NCBI GenBank assembly: GCA_002254895.1
Contig: NJDF01000030.1
Span: 1 to 5,944, forward strand
Length of the DNA: 5,944 nucleotides
Reading direction: 5' to 3'
DNA from: Thermoprotei archaeon ex4572_64
GTDB lineage: Archaea; Thermoproteota; Thermoprotei; Thermoproteales; Thermocladiaceae
Positions within the stretch are counted from its first letter, which is position 1, and each line of letters starts with the position of its first letter. The notes beneath the pieces were generated by a model. The model worked only from the letters and a program-made list of their open reading frames with translations, was not told the DNA's origin and made no database searches. This document shows positions 5,204-5,944 of the stretch, piece after piece. The translations under genes and the position numbers were made by a program.

Positions 5204-5926
5204 ATGACTTGCACAAGAATATTAACTACACTTATAGTCGTGATCTTAACACTTCTAACTATTCAACACGTATATGCCTACTTTGTCTACAATATTGGTT
5301 CTCAAAACTTGACAAGGATTGATGACTTAATAGCTGAGAGTATTTCAAGTATTATCGAGGTTGAGCATGCAGTATACATAGACTCTTCGGTATGGAGTAA
5401 TGAGACTTACCTAAACTTCACCATCAATATTAAAGTTGATGGTGAGAGTGCTATGGTAAGAATTGAATATTTAAGAACAGTACCGACACTACTAAAATAC
5501 TCAGTAATTAGTGGTAATGTTGGTAGAGTTATATACTTAAAATTTATTGATGACTATGAAGTACAGGTAGTACGTGAAACAGATAAGTACATCATTATAG
5601 CTGTTGGTAAAAAATCATGTACAATTCATACAACAGATTCCTCTGTAGAACTTTACTCGAAAGGAGGGTGTGCAGACATCATTCTAGCATTAGTACCTAT
5701 TGATTATCTTACAAGATGCTCATCAGTGAGTACTTATGAATTTAAAGATCTAGGATTTACTCATCTATACCTCTTCAACACTTCAAAACTTGAAGGTATT
5801 GTATGCAGTGTTGATAGTGTTGAGAGGTATATGATGGTAAATACTTTACTATACTGTATAGTGCTTACGTTAGCAATATCATTAATCACGTATAGTGCTA
5901 CAGCTTTACGTAGAGTTAGGTCTTAA
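5204..5926 (+). CDS. Exported, C-terminally membrane-anchored protein of unknown function
   Basis: This 240-residue protein has a hydrophobic N-terminal segment (residues 6-20) after a short R5-containing tip. A possible signal peptidase site follows VYA (23-25). A second membrane segment lies at about 213-233, followed by the basic end RRVRS. This predicts a roughly 185-residue domain outside the cell, held by a C-terminal anchor with its tail in the cytoplasm. The outer domain looks beta-rich (for example YLNFTINIKVDG and GRVIYLKFIDDYEVQVV). It has four cysteines (139, 156, 172, 201), enough for two disulfides, and four N-glycosylation sequons (N35, N66, N71, N192). I do not recognise the family. 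It could be a cell-surface or envelope-associated protein. ATG 5204 lies 10 bases after the zinc-ribbon stop and 27 bases after a TATA-like box. No further start is seen that would keep the signal sequence. The window ends 18 bases after its stop. Confidence 0.82.
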   Translation: MTCTRILTTLIVVILTLLTIQHVYAYFVYNIGSQNLTRIDDLIAESISSIIEVEHAVYIDSSVWSNETYLNFTINIKVDGESAMVRIEYLRTVPTLLKYSVISGNVGRVIYLKFIDDYEVQVVRETDKYIIIAVGKKSCTIHTTDSSVELYSKGGCADIILALVPIDYLTRCSSVSTYEFKDLGFTHLYLFNTSKLEGIVCSVDSVERYMMVNTLLYCIVLTLAISLITYSATALRRVRS

Positions 5927-5944
5927 TTTTTAGAAGTGACATAG

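Noticed and set aside
5925..5944. Terminator from the T run after the last stop, or a ribosome site in AAGTGAC
   Set aside because: The run is only five T and the window ends too soon to judge either possibility.

Overview
The window looks like a piece of a hyperthermophilic crenarchaeal genome (Thermoprotei), probably in or near the Desulfurococcales, although the order is a guess. The DNA is AT-rich and arginine is written almost only as AGA/AGG. The largest gene is an archaeal-type Lhr helicase. Most starts lie about 24-29 bases downstream of the centre of a TATA-like box with no Shine-Dalgarno sequence, which points to leaderless mRNAs. The one clear Shine-Dalgarno (GGTGA) sits before an operon-internal gene.

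Left part (1-623): a leftward two-gene operon encodes a 57-residue protein with eight cysteines and then an unrecognised protein that runs off the left edge. Both genes are too short or too truncated to stand out in a simple ORF scan. Their promoter region is shared with the next, rightward gene and is centred on a self-complementary TTTATAAA.

Middle (624-4822): a rightward 415-residue GlmU-like protein (sugar-phosphate nucleotidyltransferase-type N-terminus plus left-handed beta-helix acyltransferase) meets the leftward 985-residue Lhr helicase tail to tail. Their stop codons overlap by 7 bases.

Right part (4806-5944): the start of lhr and its upstream region lie in a perfect 47-bp tandem duplication. 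It doubles the putative promoter and the first codons and creates a short upstream reading frame. A 117-bp divergent intergenic stretch with GGATTTAAA repeats and a small inverted repeat follows. Next come a rightward 58-residue zinc-ribbon protein with a well-placed TATA box and a 240-residue exported, C-terminally anchored protein of unknown function.

The genes do not form an obvious pathway. Lhr suggests nucleic-acid processing or repair, the GlmU-like protein suggests nucleotide-sugar or surface-glycan metabolism, and the two small zinc proteins may be adaptors or regulators. I see no mobile element, CRISPR array, rRNA or tRNA. The best candidates for new biology are the promoter duplication, the palindromic shared TATA box and the divergent GlmU homologue. 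No complete undescribed multi-gene system is evident.
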